Below are positions 37,753 to 52,164 of a DNA stretch of 64,000 nucleotides, piece after piece (positions within the stretch are counted from its first letter, which is position 1; every line of letters begins with the position of its first letter). This DNA comes from Edolisoma coerulescens (Eukaryota > Chordata > Aves > Passeriformes > Campephagidae). The notes below the pieces were generated by a model that saw only the letters and a program-made list of their open reading frames with translations, made no database searches and had not been told where the DNA came from. Both the position numbers and the translations under genes were made by a program. Location: the NCBI GenBank assembly GCA_013397115.1, contig VWZW01006289.1, positions 1,605,586 through 1,669,585 on the forward strand, read 5' to 3'.

Positions 37753-40700
37753 CAAAACCTCACTGGTTTTAAAAAGAAAGACTTCAGTTCTAAATTCACG
37801 TATTTCATCTGCAAAACCTTGCTTCTGAGATCTTTTGACTAAAGACTTTTTCTCAGTGTAGTTGAAACATGAATAATTTTAAAACAAATAATCAGCTTAA
37901 CTCTATAGCACTTAGCATTCTCAACCAGCTGTCTTGAAAATACAAGTGCAGAAAGAGTAGCTGTTCTGAACAGCAATTTGAGAGGCTTAGGTAGCTGATA
38001 TCCCACAGGCTGGCTAGAATGGCTTTGGAGAAACCCTACCAGGGAGGACATCACAAGGAGGCTGGATGCTGAATTTGGATAGTAAAGTACAGTATCCAGT
38101 TCAAGCGTTTTATCAGTGTCAATGGCACTGAGAATATTGGTATTTGGAAGAAACAGAGTGGTTGTAATATTTGTCTACACTTGTTGTGTTTATCTAAATC
38201 TCAACTCAATCTTTGGCAGCTTGAATGTCAGTAAAATAAAGTTCTGTGGTAAGGTGTGGGAGAGTAGAGGTGCTGAAACGCAGCCCCTGAAGTTGCTTGC
38301 AGTGTAGAGCTTCTATGGGGAGCTTTGCTTTTTACTCTTCAGAATGGTGCTTCTTTTGGAAACAGAGGGTGGGAGACTGATGGTTGCCAAGCTGCCAGTT
38401 CACACACAGGTGGTGTGTCTGCCAGGGTGGTGGCACAGTCACTGCCACCAGCCACTCCTGAATAATGTAATCATTTCCATGATAAAGCAGATGAGCTTTT
38501 GCAACATGCAGAATCCTGCTTTCCCAAGAGCTGGAGGTGGATAAGCTTTTTTTTTCCCCTCTTGTGATGTGCAAGTTGTATACCTAACTCCTTATCGTAC
38601 CACTAGGAGCTGGGCGAACAGCTTTTGCACTGCTCTGATAAGCTTTTATTCAGGACAACAATCGTCAGGTGTTTTTAAGACACTTAGATCCCGTGTTACT
38701 TAGTTGTTTTTAATGATGAGGAAAAAAACTCAGGTGTTTGGGTGTGTTGTCTGGTGCACCTTCGACTGGGAATCCATATCAGCTGGGAAATAGTTGCTAG
38801 CTAATAGTTTCAAAATAGTTATGATAAGCAGTCTGCTCAGAACACATGCATACATTTGAGTGGTTTACTTTGTTTTAAAAAACTGTCAAATTCACAGTTC
38901 CACAATTTTTAAAAAGTTGTTTCCTGTCTGTCATTTTCTCTCTGTCTCTCCAAACACCAGCATGATACCACTGCTACACTCTGCTGCTCTTTATTTGTAC
39001 CCCGATTCCCAGCCCTCCCAAGGGGGCAATGACCAGTAACAGTCTGAATAGGCAGCAGCCCCGGACCTCTGGAGGAAGGTGAGGTTCAAAACTGATGATG
39101 GGCCAGGTTCAATTAAAGCCCTATAAAGACTCCAGGGAGAAGAATTTTTCCTCCAAATTGGGTTAGAAGATTCTGACTCCTCATATATGAAGATGGTTGT
39201 GTCTTGACAGCTCAGAGGGTCTGATGTGACCAATGCAAGACAAAAAGTCTCATGTCTGTGGGAACTCTCTTGCCCAACAGATGTGTAAATTGGGCACTGT
39301 TAAACAGCTTCTCTTCAGACACGGTGTGTTTGTTTTCAAAGCAAAAGACAGGGTTTAAAGGGAAATCTACAACCACAGCCACCTTCCTCATGGTCATCTC
39401 TGTGTGCATTCCTTTGGAAATGTTAAATATGGTGCGTTATGCCTGAAATTTAAGTAAATTTTACTTCTGTTTTGAAACTCTGTAGTACAATCTTTTTTGT
39501 ATTGAAATATATTTACAGGAAGTCTTGGGCATACATTACTCCCTGTGCTCTTCGTGTGGTAAAAATTGGAGAAAAACATCACTTCATACATCCATTCCCT
39601 AACTTTTTCAGCTAGGCCCGCTTTGAAATGAAGTATTTTCATTATTTTTTTAAAAACCACCCAGACAAACCTAACAGCGGTTGGTTTTATATTTTGTATG
39701 TTGGCTACCTTGTGCAGCTGCTGGGAGGTGTTACATGTCCAGTTTTATTATCTCAGCAGAAGTTGGGTAAACAACTCCTGCGCTAGCGTGACACATTTAA
39801 AGCAGTCAAGAGCCGCTTCAGAGCGCGCATCACTTCTGTAGGTAAAGAGAGGAGCTGTGCTGTGGGTGTGTTGTCTCGTGTACCTGCATTATCTTTGAGA
39901 GGCAGGTGAGATACTGGCTCCTTAAATAACAACTCTGGTCTTAAGCAAGTGTTTCATAATGAAGTTATTTGACTCATCAGCTACTGGGCATAGCCCAGGT
40001 CCTTTTTGCTCATGGGGAAGCAGGGTTCCATGGGAGAGGCTTTGTGAGGGCTTAGCACAATTCTCTGCCCACAACTGCATTAGTCTGTGTTTTCTCTCGT
40101 GGCTGGAATGCAGTGTGGTGGTAAATTGGTTAAGCTTGGGGCATGAGATCCTCTCCTAAGCTGCTTGTGCAGCTCCACGGTTCTTCTCCACAAAAAGGAG
40201 AAAGAGACCTTATTTTGGAGTGCTGCCACTGTGTCTGCTGAATCATGACCATGAAAACTGCTGAAGGGGGTCTGTGCTAAATAACAAGTGTTGTATGCCA
40301 ATGGTTATTTTTGGTGGTTTCAATTACAATCCTCCTTTCTCCAAGAACCACACTGCTGTTTGTGTAAATGGATGCTGAACAGCAACAGCAAAGCCATTGA
40401 GTACCAGAGCCAAATCTGGAGAAGAGTGGACACGTTTGCAGCAATGTGCCTGCTCTTCTCAGCTGTTCCACCCTGTGACCCTCAGCCTCTTACTTGTGTA
40501 AACATAAATGGAAGCAGTCAGGGACATCTGTATTTAGGAGCAATATCAGGAGCTTAGCTGGGAAGAGGGAGCACAGAGGATGGAGCAGTTGTTAGGCTAT
40601 TCAGGCTTTGTCTCAGTGGGAAAGTATGAATGTATTTAATACTGTATTTGCACTCTTGGCTGGCTGGGACCCAGCACTGACCATGGTGCCTGCTGGTGCT

Positions 40701-41755
40701 GCAGGGATTGCTTTGGCTTTTAGTACATGGATGAAGGAAAAACACTTTGGGAGCTTCTTAGTAGGTTGAAAAGAGCAACCTTCTTTCTTTCCTTTCACTT
40801 TTCTCATTTTGTTTTTATTTTTTTTTTCTGTTCTTTCAGCAAGTCTCACTGTTTAGACATCTTGTGAATAAATGGAGGAAACTTTTTGACTTCTGTTTTG
40901 AGGTGAAGCCAGGAGTGACTAACATTCCTTAATCTGATTTTATTGCACATTCTTTTCTTGGATATGTTTTCTCTTTTTTCCCTAACCAGATGAAGAAAAC
41001 AATCCCTGATGCAAGTGGCTTCTAAGCTCTGTCTTCCTGTAGCTCCACATGTAGCTCTCTGTATCCGTTTGGGAACTGACTTCACGTATTGTTTTTCTTT
41101 TCATGCTAAAGATCTTTCTGCAAACTGTGGCTTGAATAAAAGCAGGAGGGAGTTCAGATACTGGGAGTCCCTGGTGTCAGCTGAGGCAGGCAGCAGATAA
41201 TCCCTGCTCTGTTCTGTACATTCATTAGCATTCTAGAAATACCTGACGTGTCTGTTTCCTGATTAGGAGATCTCTAGTCAAATGCTTATTTTCTCACAGG
41301 AAACAAAGTATTCAGAATTTGTCTGGAAAAATTTAGGAATGCCTTTCCGTGTACATAACTGGCTTTTTTTCATTTGCACGTGTTGCTGGCTCTTGTTTGT
41401 CAGGGACCTTTCTGCATCCTGGTAAAGTTTTTGGCACACAAACAAAGCACACTAGCTTGCTCCCTGCACCCCCATTAATTTCAATTTCTGTGTCTTCCTT
41501 TAATTGGCAGATGTGAGAGATGGGCTTGACAGGAGTTGAGAAAATTGAAAATAATTTGAAGGGGAGGGTTATCCTGAAGAAACGTGATCAAAGCAGGCAA
41601 TTATCACTGAAATATGATTGTTGCTATTGATGCTTGTTTACAGCTTGTTAAGTCTTACGTGTGTGTACAGTTTCATTTTGTAGGCAGATGGCTTTTAAGT
41701 CAAATAACGAGTTCTCAGTGTGCTCTCCTAAAGTGAAACACTGCTTCCTTCCTTT

Positions 41756-41776
41756 CCCTCTGCCCCCCACCCCCCC
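41756..41776 (-). repeat. C-rich tract; G-quadruplex potential on the - strand
   Basis: Three C, tctg, six C, a, seven C. The complement has G7, G6 and G3 runs with short loops, which meets the four-triplet rule when the long runs are split. Confidence 0.7.
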
Positions 41777-44700
41777 AAAGTGAAGTTTGGAGTGCTCCAT
41801 TATACCAAAGACAAAATGTGTCCTGTTTGTTTAATAAATAATCAGCTGGCTTTGATTTTTTGGCTTAATTTAGTCCAAGTGCTTGGGGGTGGCTAGATGG
41901 GAATGTGGTGTTGGGGGCGGAGACTTCCAAGGAAAAAGTCAGTGAGTAGAAAATTAAAGTAGCAGAGTGTATCCTCTGTGCAGGCCGGGGAGACAGCCCT
42001 GCAGCGCACGCTGTTGCTCATAGTTTCAAAGAATGAAACAGTGATTTCCAAGAAAGTATGTTACAGTTAACATGCTCTTAGCTAGGTAAACTTCAGCTGC
42101 TTTATTCAGCTCTGACAGTGCAGGGTGTTTTTATTTGCAAAGCCCTTGCATTCTAGAGCCTGTGGTCAACTTCTGAGACACTTCTGCAAGTTGTCTAGTT
42201 TTCATAGTTACCGAGGAAAAAAAATTTGACCTGAAAACACAAGCAGTACAAGTATCTAAGGGCATAGTGGTACAGGCAGCTGCATTTTGGCTGCTGTGCG
42301 TTCTTGGCTGAACATGAACTGGTTTTGCTCCAGAAGCCACATAGCTGGGTTAGTGTGGTGCCAAGCTCATACTCCTGTGCCTCGTGTCCAGAGTGGGCTG
42401 GGAGAGCAGCCATCCGCTGTGGACGGGAGAGCAATGCCCTTGGCCTTGGTTCTTTGTGAGGAAATTAACAGAACTATGTATATTTGTTTTACTTTCGCTG
42501 CGCTGTGCCCTCTTTCTGGGTGAGAAAGTAGAGGACGGGAATTTACAATGTGTGGCTCACACTAGTTATTCACTATACTATAAACAGGTATTTTTTCTAC
42601 TGCACCTCAATTTTTGTAGTGTATGTGGTGTGAACAGTTCTTTACCAGCATTAAAATAAGCATGTGTGCAGCCAAAAGGGTCACTGGGTGACAGTGATCA
42701 AATGCATGCCCTCAGGGCAGATTTTTCCTGAAAAGTTTGTGTGGTCTCTCACCACGCATTAGAGGAAGGAAGAAAATTGGTGGTTTCCAGAGGCTAACCT
42801 CAGTCCTTTGATGGTGACTCACAGCAGTGGGGACTAGAAGGAAAGGTGGCCTCAGTGAGGAGTGGGACTGACAGAAGCTACTGTTTGAGGGCAGAGAAGC
42901 AGACCCTCCTGAAAACACAGGAGTCTGGCTTTGCTACTCACACTGTTTCCTAGCTTGATTTGAATCCCCCTTTGCGTGCACTGAGTTACCCTGGTCATCG
43001 CTTTCTGAACCAGCTGGGGAGAGCAATGCAGACAAGTGCTGTCAGCCTTGAGAGCATCAGTGACTGCAGCGATGGAGGGAGGAAATGAAATGCCAGTGTG
43101 TTGATGTAAAACTCCTTTGGAAGAGGAGGAAAACTTACTTGATGCAGTTTTTCCACTTACACTCAGGTTTCTGCCATGCAGCAGTTCTTTGCCTGGCAGT
43201 GTCTTTCAGTTGCTATTGCACAGAAGCTCATAAGCTTTGAATTATAGTATGCATACTAATAAGAATTTATTGGGTTTTTTTCCCTTGAAATGAACAAAAG
43301 CACTCCCACTTGGTATCTCCTAGCTGGAGAAAAGCACACTGCTCCCCTTGTGTTTTCTCTATCTCAAGCACTCTTTTGTGCTGTGAGAAGTTGCTGCAGA
43401 TCTGCCGTGTAGATCGTGCAGCTTTGTTCCCCCAGCTGCCAGAAGTGTAACCCCTGTCTGTCTTCATGCAGGCAAAGGTGGATCTCTGCAAACCTGGGGA
43501 AGACATGCATGTGGGAAGAGGGAAAAGTATATGGTCCTGTATTAAGCTATTAAGCTGAGACAGCAACTGGAAGTCTTGGGAGTGTTTTGAGTATTGCTTG
43601 AAGCCCTTCAAGGCATGTAAGGGTGTGTGTTGTGTGTAATTTGTGTTCTCTGCAAAGTCTCCTAGAAGTGACAGACTCTTTTTAAAAGTGAGGTTATTAT
43701 ATAGGACCAAGTTGTACTTTCAGACTCTGCAGCCTGGCAAAGCATCCATCTTTTCTTGGCCCATGGTCCTGCACAGCATTGCCCATAAGCCTGGTGCAGC
43801 TGGTGGTAATGCCCATTTTCTGGGGGAGATTCCTCAGCCGAGGAGCTCTCGTGTGGCTGCTGATACCCCTCCTACTCCACCAGTAAGTGCTCTCAGCTGG
43901 ACCCTCTGTGCCAGGGTCCTTGTCCTGGCTGCTGCTTCCCAGCTACTGGCTGCCTCCCTGCTCCAGCAGCAGCCCAGCACCTGGCCCATGCACTGGACTT
44001 GTCAGTGCAGTGTCTTCTTCCTCCCTGACCGCTCCCAGCCTTGAGCCATTTTGTAAGCAATGCTGCAAGTGATGGGGGAGCACTTCAAAAATAGTTGTAA
44101 AAGCTGTTCTTCAAGCTGGTGGTTTCATTCAGCATTGTCAATGGCAAACTAGAGAACAAGAGAGAAAAACATGCTGCAAAGATTGCATTCATCAATAAAA
44201 CCAGCACACTGGCATCTGAGAAGCAATTTGGCACAGGGGGAGCTTCTATTTAACGTGCTGTGTCCTGTTTTCACTGTTAAGGGCCCACAGGTATGCAGCA
44301 AGAAGGCAAAGGGCTCAGGAAACTTTTTTCCTTCTCTTGTTTCCCTAAGTGAACAGATGAATTGGAGGGGGGAGAACAAGAATCTGATACCGGTGTGGGG
44401 TGAAGTTTGGTATGCCTGCCTTTTATATTTTGATTTGGATGAGTAAGGCATTTCTGAAGTGAACCTCTTTACTTCCCCTGCTTCCTGCCCTGTGTGCTGA
44501 GCAGCATCAGGAGATGCAAGCTAGATTCCTTCTACCTGAAACAATACCAGAGGCTCCATTCTCAAAGCCCACCTGACTCTCCTGATGTGCTGGGTGTTTG
44601 ATCAGTGGCAGGAGACCTAGTAGGAAATAAAAGCCTCGTAGACCTTTAATAATCTGCCTGTTGAGACCTTCTGTATGTAATTATTCTATAGGTTGCTTTA

Positions 44701-44893
44701 AGTGGGCCAAGCTATTTGGAACTGCAGAGCCAGCTCTAGTGTGGTGGTAAGGACAGACTGCCCAGAGGGGAGGCTGGAAATGGTGAATGTCGACTCACCA
44801 TGGCTGCAGACCCCCACATTCCAGTGGAAATGTGTGGCACACTTTTGTGCTGCCTTTCAGTGGGTTTGGATTTTTGGGGGGGTGGGATTTTCT

Positions 44894-44937
44894 GTTGTTG
44901 TTGTTGCATTGTTTTGGGTTTTGTTTGTTTGTTTTTT
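44894..44937 (+). repeat. Low-complexity (GTT)n / (TTTG)n tract
   Basis: Four gtt units are followed by a short interruption and then gttttgggttttgtttgttt and a T run. A seven-G run lies just upstream at about 44876-44882. Confidence 0.7.
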
Positions 44938-45360
44938 ATAGCTGCCTTTCATGCTGTCATTGAAAGTTGTCAGGAACCCTTTTTTCATCATCTTGCTATT
45001 TTCCCTTACTGAGAAAGAATTGATTTTTGTCTTGCTGTAGAAAATTGCACTAAAAGGTCTCTTTAGGAGCTTTCTCAGTCCCTGCATATCAAGCAGGTGG
45101 TATGAGGTAGTTTTCCTTGGCTGCTGTGTGCTCCTGTAGAGATACTTAGAGATGCCTCTGTGCCTTTCACAGTAAGTGTATGATTTCATTGCAATCTTAG
45201 CATATTTTGGCCAGATTGAAATAATGCTTCGGTGAGTGAATAAGACAAAAATCAAACATAAAGTGGGGGAAGCAAAGCCATGCTTTTTCCCAGAACAGGA
45301 TTATAATAGGTAGCTAGCATGAGATAGATTGGTCCCACTAGAAGTGAAGTACTGTCTTTC

Positions 45361-45554
45361 CTCATGGGAAACACTGGAACAGATTGCCCAGGGAAGTTGG
45401 GTATGCCCCATCCCTGGAAGTATTTAAGGCCAGGTTGGATGGAGCTCTGAGCAACCTGGTCTAGTGGAAAGTGTCCCTGCCAATGGCATGGGGGTTGGAA
45501 CTGGTTGATCTTTAAGGTCCCTTCCAACCCAGGCCATTCTATGATTTTATGATG
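45361..45554 (+). mobile_element. CR1 LINE 3' fragment in intron 2
   Basis: About 195 bases of CR1 3' region. cactggaacagattgcccag, ctggaagtatttaaggccag, gttggatggagctctgagca and aacctggtctagtggaaagt are followed by a gatctttaaggtcccttcc block and an attctatgattttatgatg terminus. It is closer to consensus than the copy at 933-1394, suggesting a somewhat younger insertion. Sense orientation; no ORF of its own. Confidence 0.92.
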
Positions 45555-46709
45555 TTGCTTGCTCTTCCTTCTTCCCCTCTCCTTCTCCCCCTGCAACATT
45601 TGAAATTGCCTCAGGTGGAAGAGGAGGGAACATTATTGACTGACATAAATAGTAAATAAATAAAACCTAATCTGAATGAAGGATGCTGTGTCCTAAATGG
45701 CGCACACCTCGCATAAGCTCATTATGCTGTATGTTTAAATTTGCCCAGCTCAGGAAGCAATTCTAACCATTAACCACCATTAATTGCCCTGCGACTGGAT
45801 GGTTGGGATGTGCTCCTAACACAGGAGAGAGAGATGCATTAAAGGCTCTCCAGCTGTCTTGTTTTGAAGCTCCAAGGCAGATATATGTGTCAGTGTTCTT
45901 AAACCCTCATCAGTAACACAGAGCAATTCTACACCTTTGCAAATTTCACAGGGCTCTCCATTACTGAATTGTAGCTTGCACTCTGTGTCTTGCCTCTTCT
46001 TGGGGAGCTTGCTGCTTGCTGTGACTGTTGGCCATGCTCTGCCCCGTTCAGGTGCACCAGATGTTTGCTGTGAGTAGCTGACTGTGAGAAAAGCCTCTGT
46101 CTTTGGTGGCTAGACTGGTTTTTGCCCTGATGATGACTTCATCTTTTGACTATGCAATGTGTCTCAGACTAGGTCTGCTGGAGACACACCTGAGTAACTT
46201 CAGTTGTGGAGATTATTAAAGAAAAATGTTCCCCCTCTAGTTATAATAAAACTTCTGCCATCCATTTCCTGAGTCTTAGTGCAAAGGCAGTCTCTGAGTG
46301 AACTATTATGTTAATTATTTTTTTTAATAATTTCTCCCTTGTTGTTTGATCAGCATTCAATGCCAGCATTGCTGGATCAAGTTAAGTTCAGAAGACCTAG
46401 ATTTGCTGCTTTTGTATGAGGGAAGGAAATGGTATGCTACTCTGTCCTAGAAAAGGAAATCCTCCCTGGATCGAGGCATAAAAACTTGATTCCATTTAAA
46501 CATGGCATGTTATAGCAGGAAAGGGCTGGAGTGCCTTGAACCTGCTTAGGTTTAGGCTTTTTGCTGTCCAGCCCTGTTTCTGTTAACTTCTTAAAACGGT
46601 CTCTGCTGGAATTCGCCTGTGTTGGAAGCTGCTGTTCACCTCCTTGATCTTCCTCTGTAAGCTGGCAATCGTAAGATGAAAGGAATTCACAGCAGACTCT
46701 TGACTGCTT

Positions 46710-46740
46710 GGTCTCTTCTATTTAGTAAGTAGAAGAGACT
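46710..46740. repeat. Near-perfect 14-bp stem hairpin with triloop
   Basis: Arms gtctcttcta (46711-46720) and tagaagagac (46730-46739) are perfect 10-base complements. The intervening tttagtaag can continue the stem by three pairs, one of them a wobble, leaving a three-base loop. An outer G-T wobble pair extends the stem to 46710-46740. The flanks do not extend it, so it is shorter than a typical microRNA precursor. Confidence 0.8.
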
Positions 46741-49700
46741 TCAGTGATGTACTATGAACCTCTGGACCCAGAATTAATTCAATCTAAAATTAAGTTTGCA
46801 TTACATTAAAACCTTGTGGCCATCTGCACTGGGCTATGCCTAATTTATAGCATATGCTTCTGCCCCCACTTCTAAAGAAGCATTTCCTGGCTGCTGCCTC
46901 CATCTCAGGGCCTGTAGGATCTGGCATCAAACATTGTTTGTGTTCATTGATGGGGATAGAAAAAGGAAAGGTGTGGAACTCCTCCTGCTTAACAGCATCT
47001 CTTTTTCTGCTCCTGAGCCAGATGCTTTTGCATGTGGCCTTGGGTGCAAAATCGTGTTCCAGCAGGTTGAATGGGAGGATTAGTAAGAGCCCCAGCTGTT
47101 GGCAGGAAGGCATCTTACTGTCAGTGTCATGGCGTGAAATCGATTGGATCACGACAGCTCTTGTGTCTTACCAGGGAACTATTTTAAAATGCGTTAATCA
47201 CTGTGGGAAATCTGGAATCAAATACCAAACACTTCCTCCACCTCCTCCGGCCTTAAACTGAGGTGAAAATCCTGGGAATTCTTGGTTTTGTTTTTGATGA
47301 CTGCTGTATGGGGTAAACTAGGACCTGGCCTTTATGCAGTGGGCTTCTGTCCTGCTGTGTCTTGACTAAAGCTTCCCAAAATTTCCTCCTTCAGAGTCTG
47401 AAACAAAGTTGCAGTCTTGCTGGGTGAAAATCAAGCACCTCATAAACGGCAAGATTTTGAAGAATCTGAGATGTCCCCAGGGAACTGCTTACAGTGAGAA
47501 AATTCACTCACTACAAGTGTTGTGGGGTGGCTACTGGCACATGTGAGGAGTTCTGCATTTCTCATGCCTGATAAAATCATATAGCACAGTGTTGAAGAAC
47601 TTTTGACCTTAGCTAGCAGGCAACATGACTGCATTTCGTTTGGTACTGGCCAGTCTTCTCAAGATAAGAGATTAAAGGACTTTTAAGATGGCTCTTCAGA
47701 TGCCATTTCAGTAGATGGTTGTTTGTCCTAATGTTTTTAGACTATAAATTTGGCAGTCTGCCTTCCAGGATAACTTATTCTTAAGTCTGTGCGTGCTCTG
47801 CAAACCAAATATTTTTATATCTGAGTTTGAATAGGCTGATCACTAAGATATGACTGGGGTAGAGGTAGTGGCTGAGGTGGAAAAGCAATGGGTCATTAAT
47901 GTGTGGGCTCTCTTTGAAAGACTATATTGTTTTTCAGAGTTCTTCCATTTTGTACATTGGGGTGTTTATCTTGGTTTGCAGTCATCAGTGATTTTCTCCT
48001 TAGATAAGTGACCAGTAGCTGAGCTGTCAGGCAAATGATTTCATGCCTGCACCACCCTGGCTGGGCATCTAAATGAGAACCAAAAACACAAACCTAGGGC
48101 TGCATATTGTGTGGCTGCTGCATTTCATAACTGCTGTGAAACAATCACAGTGGGGCTTTTCCTTTCCAAAATGTCAAGACAATAGAGATATTTCTTCTAA
48201 AGAAAGAACAAATGGAGGAGGAAGGCTCTAATTGCCCTTTAAAAACAAAATCCCTATCTTGCTGTGCTGCTTCTGGTCTAAAATTAAAATGTTAGATTAA
48301 TCTTTGAAGCAATGCAAGAATCTCCAAGTGGTTTTCCTCTATCCACCCAGTACATGCCTGGGTTTCCCACTTGATTTAGGAGCAAACCTTTCGTAGGGAT
48401 GAGCTGAATTTTGTTTGTTGTTGCCATGAGCAGTGAGATGGATTCAAAATTGAGGAGGCAAGAAGAGCAGCACACTGATCTCCCTTCTTCTCCTCCAAAA
48501 CAAATAAGGGTTAGATTTTTATTAAAACCACAGTTAAGTTTTGTTTCTTAAATGAAAACACACGCTTTATTGACTTTTTAAATCAGGTCTAGCCCTTCCA
48601 GTCATGTTTTGTTATTAAATGTGCCCTTCTTCTAGTCTCTCTGAAATCACTTGCAAGTGGAGTTTAATAAAGAATATGTTTTGATGTTTTTATAGTAAAG
48701 AGGGGAGATCAGGCTCTAGTTGATCTGCTAATGAGACTCTTCGAGGAATCTATCCCCAGCGTTCATCTCTGCTTCAATTACTTCTGTGATGACTGACCTT
48801 CCCCTGTGCCTTGGCAGAAGGGCATCTGCTTTGCCAGCAGGCAGGGGATGAGATGCTGAAGGTGTTTCGATGTTTGTCCTGCTGATTTTGTCAATACCAC
48901 TCCTTCTGCCCTCTGCCTTCCTTCAGCAGCTGCCTCTGCTGAATGACGAATGCAGCTTTCCCCTGTCCTGCTGTGTATGAAGAAGGGAGAATTCATTTTT
49001 TGGTTTTATCCTATTCCTGGCTTCACTGAAAATGCCTTTGCTATCTGACTGGGGAGAAGAAACGAACAGGTTTTTGTGCTTGAAGCATCCAAGCTGAATG
49101 GTTTTCTATCCTTGCTGTAGAGGTTGGTTAAACCTGGTATATGACTTTGAAAAACTGTTCTCTGGAACCTCACTTGCTTGCAGGTCTGACTTAGAGCAGC
49201 AGGTGTTAACCACTGGTTTCCCTCCGATGCTGATGCCGCTTTGGTTTGCTGGTTTTGGCGACTGTTTCTGCTTGCCAGCATTCCATAGGTCTCCTCAGCA
49301 CATGGAGCCAAGCTGTGACTTCACAAGGTGCGTAGGTGGCCGCGCAGTGTGTTGCTAAAGCTGCTTTAATTTCTTCACAAATATGTCTGTGCTGGCAAGA
49401 TTCAAGCTGACTGTCACAGCAGTCTCACAGCACCACGGCTGTATGGCACAGCTGACTTCTTATCCCCTTGCTCCCGTGAAGTAAAGGAGGTTCTGCTGAC
49501 TAGAAAGGCTTGAACTGTTGGAATCTGGAGGAGGCGAGTGGCAGATACCAGGAAATGTCTTGTCCACACTACTTGCTGCAGAAGAAGCGATGCGTTTTGC
49601 TGATGTGAAACTGTGACTTGGTTATTTTGTTTCTGTTTGGTTTTTTTCTTTCATTCCTGGAGTCTCAGCAGACTATCCTTGCTGGGAATCCACAGGAAAT

Positions 49701-52164
49701 GGGTGGCTGGAGGTGTCTCACTACCTTATGAAAACATGTCAGTTGTGTGATGTCTGCTCTTTCAGCAGGTGGTGCTTATACAATGAATAGCCTTACATGG
49801 GGTGTGGGAGGGCAGATTGAGTGAGGAGTGGTAGTGCTGATTTGACATACTTGAAAATGCTCAAGCAATTTGTTGGGAGTCTTTCATGATCAGCTCTAGT
49901 GTGATACAGAATGTCAGGGGAGCCAGGGGGAGAGAAACAGATGCAAAAATCTGGATTAAACCCTCCCTACCCCAAAGAAAAAAAGGGGCAACATGAGCAA
50001 ATGCAATAAACAAAGAACTTAATTATCTTCTGTTAACTCTGGTGAAAGTGAAGGGTGAAGTTTTAAATATAGGTAAAAACCATGAATGTTTTCTCAGTAA
50101 GTGTCTCACAAATCTCTGAGAATTATGCAATTTTTTTTTAACTTGACATGCCCTCATGCTCTTATGTTCAAGCCCCAACTTGTCAAAACTAGCATGCCTA
50201 TTCCTATTCTGTTCTTGTAAACTCCTGACTTTGTCATAGGTGAAATAATGGAGCGGCAGCTCTGAAATGCTTCGGCTTGCAGTCCAGGCCCTTGCAGGCA
50301 GATGCCTTCATCATTCAGAGCAAGAAAGATAGAAACTGGGAACTCATTAGATGGCAAAGACCTGGGTATACCAATCCAAAGGTGACTGCTCCTGGCCAGA
50401 GAATTGTGTAAGGAGGAGTTCTACAGATGTTAAGGGAAAGGAGGTGAAGAAGCTGAAGGCTTGTTTTGGCATGAGAATAAATGCTTATGAACTGATAAAA
50501 ATATACCTGTGCTGCATCTCAAATGGTCTCTAGTCAATGGAGCACATGATTTCAGAGAGCCTTCCCATGACACAAAGTGAAAAAAAGCATCTAACTGGCT
50601 TCAGGAGACCACTCTATGAAATTGAGTGTGGTAGTGAGGGATTGGACATATGTATTCTGTGAAATTCCTCCAAACCTGAAAGCTTACAAATACCTTACCT
50701 CTGCCCTTCTAGGGCTCTTCTTTCTGGGTTGAAGAGGAGCTGAATGGGAGAGGCTTGTGCTGCTACTGAGTGTGCTGTGCTAGTCTGGAGAGTTGTTAGA
50801 GAACTATATATTCAAACAGGAATGAACTATGACAAACAGCAAATCAATTTAGTGATCTAGCACTGAATACTGACATACGGCTATGCTGCATCATGTTGGA
50901 CTTAAAATCCATGTTAAAACCTGCTCTGGTGAGGCTAGAGCAATTTTGACAGAAATATGAGTTGGAGTGTATACTCCTGGAGTAATGTGGCTGCACTGTG
51001 CAGACACTGCAAGAGATGGGTCAGTCTGGTGGTGCTGACTCAGGAAAGGCTTCGTGATGATCTTAAGTCATGACCGTATTTATCATTTGACAAAGCTTTA
51101 TAAATTGAGTGGCTATTATAGTGAATCCTTTCAGCCTGTGGCTACAGGGACACTGAGAGAGGAGTGAAATGGCTGATTAATCATCCAGCTGTTAATGAAG
51201 TGTATGCTCAGTTTTTCAAGTTATGCAGAAGAATTTTCAAGTGGGTTGAATCCAGTATCCAGACTTGAATGGGCATGTTTTCAGGCTAAGTGTTGGGTAC
51301 AGTTGTACTGGAATACCTTATAGCAAAGGCAGGGTGGAAGATCTTTTGTCTTAATTACCTAAACAAGCTTAGGCTGGAATATGTTTTCACAAGGCGATGT
51401 CATGTTTTGTGGGATTAAGTCTGTAACCCGGTGTTATCCGGCTTGCTTTTTTTTCCTTAGGAAGCAAGTTGACCCCCTCTTCTGGATTGCTAAAGTTGTG
51501 GACAAATATGCTTAGTAAACTAATGGTAGATAGTTCAGTATCTAATTCTCATCATCCTATTCCACAGAATGGCTCTGTGAATTATTCTCATTTGAGAGAG
51601 TTGCATGACTAGTAAGTCAACGGAAAACTCACTGCAAACTTCCTTCAGCAGCTGTTTGTTTCATAGGTTGCAGCATAGCAGTCACCACTCCTGAAAAAGA
51701 AATGATCTTTTGGGAGACTCTGATGTAAGTGGGAATATGAAGGAAGTCAGCAATGTGGCACTGGTTATTCAAAGGAGGTGAGATAAGAATTGTTCTAGGC
51801 ATATATGGCACAGGGACATTTTGTGTGTCTTGGCTTTTCCCAAACATAATGTGTGCGCTGCTTCTTATGCTCTCCCCTCTGCCCATATCTGCTCTTCTCT
51901 TCCTGTCAAGAGCCTGTTAGAGTCATCCTTCAGTTCCCACCTTTTATTCCTCAGGAGTTCAGTAGAGCGTACACACACAAGTGATTGATAAGTCTTTAGT
52001 TGCAGAACTGCTTTTACTTCCACAACTCCCAAGAGAGACTGGTGTGGTTTTGGGCCAGCCCTGTTCTTGTTCAGACATCTCTTAACATGTCTGTCAGGTG
52101 TGCTTTCTTTCCTCTCCCTCTCCTGTTTTTCTTGATAGCTGTGTGAGATCATCTTTTACCACCA

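Noticed and set aside
43267..43710. 147-codon minus-strand ORF, among the longest without N
   Set aside because: No recognisable motif, no splice-site or promoter context, and a length compatible with chance in 64 kb of moderate-GC DNA.
45252..45599. 115-codon minus-strand ORF
   Set aside because: Over half of it is the antisense of the CR1 3' fragment at 45361-45554; no domain.
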